From positions 1 through 58,640 of the forward strand of contig JAFIFY010000098.1 in the NCBI GenBank assembly GCA_020831765.1: a stretch of 58,640 bases of DNA, written 5' to 3'. Shown here piece by piece: positions 54,842 through 58,640 of the stretch. A program made the translations under genes and the position numbers. Each line of letters begins with the position of its first letter. The stretch's first letter is position 1. Source of the DNA: Phycisphaeraceae bacterium. Its GTDB lineage: Bacteria; Planctomycetota; Phycisphaerae; Phycisphaerales; Phycisphaeraceae. The notes beneath the pieces were generated by a model, which was not told the origin of the DNA, made no database searches, and worked only from the letters and a program-made list of their open reading frames with translations.

Positions 54842-55132
54842 TCAGTACGGCAATCGTTGTGCGATCAACCAGTCTCTTGGGTGTGCGAAAACGGCATACG
54901 ACTCATCCATCGCGATGACCTCCGCGTTCCTGAGCCCGAAGACGTCCACCACATACCACCACGGATATTGTGGATCTGCGACAAAGTATGCGATAATGGT
55001 GCCTCCGGAGCGAGAGTGAGCGGCTGCCGGGAAGGTGTGCCCCGACCTGAGGTTCAGCGTGTAGTGGTACGGCTCGATGATGCGCACCTGATAGCTCGCG
55101 ATACCCGTCGCGTCTGCCGCATCCTGCGCCAC
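54842..55132 (-). CDS. Possible partial gene, unknown domain
   Basis: A frame of 96 codons encodes a protein-like segment: YQVRIIEPYHYTLNLRSGHT, FPAAAHSRSGGTIIAYFVAD, PQYPWWYVVDVFGLRNAEVI and AMDESYAVFAHPRDWL. The GTG start has no ribosome-binding site, so this may be the surviving 3' part of a larger gene. The remaining sequence between 54669 and 55321 shows nothing else. Confidence 0.35.
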   Translation of the reverse strand: MAQDAADATGIASYQVRIIEPYHYTLNLRSGHTFPAAAHSRSGGTIIAYFVADPQYPWWYVVDVFGLRNAEVIAMDESYAVFAHPRDWLIAQRLPY

Positions 55133-55321
55133 CGTTGGTCGGAGCTGGGCCCAAGGACGTGATTACAATGCACGTAAACGGTTCATCAACCCCCTCGGGT
55201 CATGAGCACGGCGACACGTGGGTCGTGGGGTGGCCAGCTTGTGAATAGGCCGCGCGGGGGCGATCCAGGAATACCACCCGCAGACCATCAACGGCCATGG
55301 TCTGTGCCAGGAGCGGACCTG

Positions 55322-56887
55322 ATGCATTGTCCAGATCTCTTCTACTGGCGACCGGTTTCCCGCCGGTCCGATGCACCGGCCATCGACGCGGATCTCGTGG
55401 TCTACGGAGCAACCTCGGCGGGGGTGAGCGCGGCGGTCCAAGCGGCACGGATGGGGCTGCGCGTGGCACTGGCGGCATTCGGACGGCATGTGGGCGGGCT
55501 GACCGCCGGCGGACTGGGTGAAACCGACGCCGGACGTTCCGAGGCCATCGGCGGAATCGCCCGCGAGTTCTATCGCCGCATCGGCGCGCTGGTTGGCGAC
55601 CAGAGTGTCATCCGCTTCACGCCCTCGGCGGCGACGAGCGTCTTTCACGACCTGCTGCGCGAGCACGGCGTCACGGTCCGCTACGAGCAGCATCTGGAAC
55701 GGGTGATCCGCGACAGTGCACGCATTGCGGAACTGCGGATGACCGACGGCTCGCGCTGGCGTGGCGGGGTATACCTCGATGCGACCTATGAGGGGGACCT
55801 GCTGGCGAAAGCCGACGTCTCCTACCGCGTGGGCCGGGAGGACAACACCGAGTACGACGAGACGGTTAATGGCGTATACCTGTCGAACAACCACACGTTC
55901 CCCGTGGCCGTCGAGCCGTGGCGAACCCCCGGCGATCCGGCCAGCGGGCTGCTCTGGGGCATCGACCCGGAGCCGCTGGGCCCGATCGGTGCCGGCGACC
56001 AGCGCATCCAGGCCTACAACTTCCGCATGTGCCTGACCGACGATTCGGCCAGGCGGATCCCCATCTTTCGCCCCGCCGACTACGATCCGGCGCGGTACGA
56101 ACTGCTGCGCAGGCTGATTGCCGGTGGCATCTTCGACTGCATCGCGCTCAACTCGCCGCTGCCCGACAACAAAACCGACATCAATAACGAGGGTGGCTTC
56201 TCCAGCGACTATATCGGCGGCAGTCACGGTTGGCCCGAAGGCACCTGCGAGCAGCGCGAGGCGATCTTCCAGGACCACATCTCTTACACCGCGGGCCTGT
56301 GGTGGTTCCTCCAGAACGACCCCGACCTGCCCGTCGCCGTCCGGGACGAGGCCGCGCCTTGGGGTCTGGTGAAGGACGAGTACCTTGACAGCGGCCACTG
56401 GTCCCCCTGGCTCTATATCCGGGAGGCGCGGCGCATGGTGGGTCGGCTGGTGCACACCGAGCACGACTGCATCGGCGGCGGGTCCGTTGGGGACTCCATC
56501 GGCCTGGCGTCCTACAACATCGACAGCCACAATTGCCGCCGGCTCGTCGCGGGCGGGCGAGCTCTCAACGAGGGTAACGTGCAGTTGAAGGTGCGGTTCC
56601 CGTGGCGCATCTCCTACCGGGCGATCACGCCCCGGCGCGAACAATGCACCAACCTGCTCGTGCCCGTCTGCGTCAGCGCCACGCACGTGGCCTATAGTTC
56701 GCTGCGGATGGAGCCGGTGTTCATGATCCTAGGGCAGTCCGCGGCCACGGCGGCGGCGCTGGCCATCCGGCACGGTTGCGACGTGCAGGAAGTGGCCTAC
56801 CCGGAACTGCGCCAGCGGCTGCTGGCCGACGGCCAGGTGCTCGAGGCGGCTCGTCGCCTGTGGATACCACGCTACAAAGGGAGGTGA
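55322..56887 (+). CDS. FAD-dependent oxidoreductase (FAD_oxidored family)
   Basis: About 521 residues from ATG 55322 (GGAG upstream); the frame can extend to 55202. The N-terminal dinucleotide fold is DLVVYGATSAGVSAAVQAAR, followed by RHVGGLTAGGLGETD, the family's signature loop. Later motifs are GGVYLDATYEGDLLAKADVS, RMVGRLVHTEHDCIGGG, and GQSAATAAALAIRHGCDVQE at the C-terminus. Members of this family are common next to planctomycete carbohydrate-use genes; their substrates are mostly unknown. No signal peptide. Confidence 0.88.
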   Translation: MHCPDLFYWRPVSRRSDAPAIDADLVVYGATSAGVSAAVQAARMGLRVALAAFGRHVGGLTAGGLGETDAGRSEAIGGIAREFYRRIGALVGDQSVIRFTPSAATSVFHDLLREHGVTVRYEQHLERVIRDSARIAELRMTDGSRWRGGVYLDATYEGDLLAKADVSYRVGREDNTEYDETVNGVYLSNNHTFPVAVEPWRTPGDPASGLLWGIDPEPLGPIGAGDQRIQAYNFRMCLTDDSARRIPIFRPADYDPARYELLRRLIAGGIFDCIALNSPLPDNKTDINNEGGFSSDYIGGSHGWPEGTCEQREAIFQDHISYTAGLWWFLQNDPDLPVAVRDEAAPWGLVKDEYLDSGHWSPWLYIREARRMVGRLVHTEHDCIGGGSVGDSIGLASYNIDSHNCRRLVAGGRALNEGNVQLKVRFPWRISYRAITPRREQCTNLLVPVCVSATHVAYSSLRMEPVFMILGQSAATAAALAIRHGCDVQEVAYPELRQRLLADGQVLEAARRLWIPRYKGR

Positions 56888-57433
56888 CCTGACTACGGGC
56901 CCGGACGGAAATGGGTTCGAGAGTCTTAGACGGGGCGGCACCACGCGCTTGGTGACGGAAACAGTCGGGAGGCGAAAGGGGAGGCGTACATTTACGGTTC
57001 CGGGCCTGCAGGAATCAAATCCGCGTATCGCTCCGGGTCGTGGAGGCGGAACGCTCCGGCCGACCGAGGCGGATACCGCCCGATCGGCGGCCCGACTTCG
57101 AGACGCAGAGCCTGCGGTTCCGCCCGTTGGAAGGCGGCGAGTAGGTGCCGTTGGCCAGCGATTCGGACAGCGCACTCGTGCTACAGGTGCGCACGCCCTG
57201 CGACGTCCTGCGCGGCTGCCTGCCGTGACCCAGCGACATCATCAAAGCCCCACTCGACCCCAGGCCACCGGCGGCGCGTGCCCTTGGTGGCCTGTGTATG
57301 GGCGGACTGGTTGCCCCGATGAAGCAGCCGAGGGATGCGAGATCTCCGCTCGCGGGTTGCGAGATCGGCCACGCCCGGGTTCAATCGGTGAGGACGCAAC
57401 AGCCAGACTGGAGACCAAGGTATAACGAATACG
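56888..57433. other. Intergenic stretch, possible gene debris
   Basis: No full gene. One frame around 57085-57220 reads DFETQSLRFRPLEGGE, TAG, VPLASDSDSALVLQVRTPCD, which looks like an eroded coding segment broken by an amber codon, but there is not enough to name a family. Confidence 0.3.
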
Positions 57434-58144
57434 ATGCGCGGCAGTGAGGCAAGCCACGTCGAAACCAGGGCGAGCGGGACGCGGGCGACGGCGGAGCGCG
57501 CCATCTGGATATGTCGGCATGGACATCGCGAAGACCAGGCGGACGAGCGCTACCGTGAGCGTGGCGATCGGCCGTTCGATCCCCCGTTGTCGCAGCGAGG
57601 GCGGCAGCAGGCGGCGGAGCTTGGTCAGCGGCTGGCGGATGAGGGCATCGCTGCGGTGTTCGCCTCCCCCTTCCGCAGGACCACGGAGACGGCGTGCATC
57701 GTGGCCGCCAGCCTGGGACTGCGCGTGAAGCTTGAGCCGGGCCTGGGCGAGTGGTTGCGCGACGTGTGGTTCGACGCGGCGCCGCAACCGCTCTGGCTCA
57801 AAGCGCACGAACTGGCGGCGACGTACGAGCAGGTCGACGCGGCGCACGAGCCGCTGCCGATCGAGCCGGCATGGCCCGAAGCGCACGAGTCGATGCTCGC
57901 ACGCACCGCCGAGACAGCCCGCACCCTCACCGAACGCTACGAAGGCAACCTGTTGCTGGTGGGGCACGGCGCGTCGGTGGCAGGGGCGTCGCGCGGGCTG
58001 ATGCGTGCCTGCGGCCCGGTGGGCGTGACGACACCGCTGTGCTGCCTGGTGAAGATCGCCTGCCAGCGGGGCATCTGGGGCATCGAGATGAACGGCTCCG
58101 ACGTGTCGCACCTGCGCGACACCGACGATCTGTACTGGTGCTGA
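57434..58144 (+). CDS. Histidine phosphatase superfamily protein
   Basis: A protein of 236 residues. The RHG motif is WICRHGHRED (phosphoacceptor His29), with supporting motifs DPPLSQRGRQQAAELGQRLA and ASPFRRTTETACIVA, and the second catalytic His in LLLVGHGASVAG. It belongs to the phosphoglycerate-mutase-like branch with broad phosphatase activity. The N-terminal 20 residues are unstructured and the true start could be slightly downstream. Confidence 0.87.
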   Translation: MRGSEASHVETRASGTRATAERAIWICRHGHREDQADERYRERGDRPFDPPLSQRGRQQAAELGQRLADEGIAAVFASPFRRTTETACIVAASLGLRVKLEPGLGEWLRDVWFDAAPQPLWLKAHELAATYEQVDAAHEPLPIEPAWPEAHESMLARTAETARTLTERYEGNLLLVGHGASVAGASRGLMRACGPVGVTTPLCCLVKIACQRGIWGIEMNGSDVSHLRDTDDLYWC

Positions 58145-58461
58145 CCCTTCGCTCGGTGCGCTCCCCGCAGAGCCAACGGCGGTGAGGGGTTAACAGGGTC
58201 TTCTCCGGCGCGGTGGTGTTGGCCATACCGTGCGACGATGGTGCCGCAGATCAACGGCCTGCGGTGGTGCGGATTGCATCGCCGCTCGCCTACGCCCGCC
58301 GCACGGGCGCGGCAATAGTGTCCGGAATGGATTTCAATGTAAGGTTTCTGTTTGGCTTGATTCGTTTTGGTGGTTCTTGCTTTGGCCGTTGGTTCGCCTT
58401 TGAGAGCAAGATAGGCGCAGCGTGAACGTGAAGCACGCGGGTCGCGAAGACGCCGTGCGAG
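58145..58461. other. Intergenic stretch
   Basis: A short AT-richer frame (58327-58425, DFNVRFLFGLIRFGGSCFGR) has no ribosome-binding site or family. Nothing else supportable. Confidence 0.3.
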
Positions 58462-58640
58462 TCAGCGGGCTGAGTTTTGCTGCCGCCGCTTGCGACGTTC
58501 CCGGTCGCGATCGCGTTCGGCGTATCGTTTCTGGAGGATGGCCAGGACCGCCTAGATGCATCCATGGCCGGCGGCGGCCAGGCACAGCAGGTTGAAGCTG
58601 TACCGATCGTGATTATAGAACGCCACCAACAGGGCGATGA
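58462..58640 (-). pseudogene. 3' end of a membrane protein with an in-frame TAG
   Basis: Entering from the right edge, the minus strand reads IALLVAFYNHDRYSFNLLCL, then AAAGHGCI, TAG (58554-58552), and continues in phase AVLAILQKRYAERDRDRERR to a TGA at 58464-58462. The hydrophobic span and basic tail are continuous across the TAG, suggesting a Trp codon mutated to amber. It could instead simply end at 58552. The 5' part is outside the window. Confidence 0.45.

Noticed and set aside
1-58640. tRNA, rRNA and CRISPR arrays
   Set aside because: No cloverleaf with TTCRA-type arm, no rRNA signature and no regularly spaced repeats were seen by reading; a covariance or repeat search could still find something weak.

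Overview
The window looks like a chromosomal segment of a GC-rich member of the Planctomycetota, most likely the class Phycisphaerae. The taxonomic reading is inference. It rests on three separate single-gene pseudopilins that share the N-terminal motif [18 protein letters not shown] (two of them with an H-X9-DG element near the C-terminus), on two PEP-CTERM proteins, and on a dockerin-like, autotransporter-repeat surface protein. It also rests on a DUF5107-TPR protein, a sulfatase, a secreted carbohydrate-active-like locus and short RHS cassettes. No rRNA, tRNA or CRISPR array was seen.

Layout. 1-12 kb: the end of a large PEP-CTERM surface protein, a pseudopilin, a glycogen debranching enzyme, a coupled zincin-like metallopeptidase/ATP-grasp ligase pair, hslV without an adjacent hslU, a sensor histidine kinase and a large MscS-type channel. 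12-14.3 kb: a decayed accessory cassette made of an RHS-derived leader with its own promoter, a fragment of REP-associated transposase, two unknown small genes, IS21-like end repeats and an IS66 remnant. 14.3-23 kb: metabolic genes, namely an Ldh-type dehydrogenase, a sulfatase, an aldo/keto reductase, a sugar isomerase/epimerase, tatA/E, a HAD hydrolase, proA and a beta-helix lipoprotein. 23-27 kb: an envelope-type run (PD40/TolB-like lipoprotein, LpoB/CsgG-like lipoprotein, small unknown) ending in a Xer-type recombinase. That recombinase is broken by an in-frame TAG exactly where its catalytic LGH motif should be. 27.3-30 kb: a single-chain type IIL (MmeI-like) restriction-modification enzyme. 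30-42 kb: two more pseudopilins, a fatty acid desaturase, a methyltransferase and TetR regulator that share a palindromic operator, a DUF5107-TPR protein, an esterase, an aminoglycoside adenylyltransferase-like protein and a PQQ-type sugar dehydrogenase with a PEP-CTERM tail.

42-44 kb: a second RHS/IS66 cassette, the mirror image of the one at 12-14 kb, but intact. It carries an RHS core with a Cys-rich C-terminal extension, followed 3 bases later by a small multi-span membrane protein that looks like an immunity partner. 44-49.9 kb: a MetE-like protein, a three-ORF overlapping micro-operon ending in an HTH protein, small lipoproteins, strong promoters, hairpins and transposase debris. 49.9-58.6 kb: two large translationally coupled secreted proteins (one TIM-barrel-like, one alpha/alpha-toroid-like), an FAD-dependent oxidoreductase, a histidine phosphatase and a fragment of a membrane protein at the right edge.

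The most interesting items are the inverted pair of RHS-leader/IS66 cassettes that bracket about 28 kb, the RHS toxin-like/immunity-like pair, the AT-rich patch that destroys the Xer active site, the TetR regulon with two matching operators, and the metallopeptidase/ATP-grasp pair.
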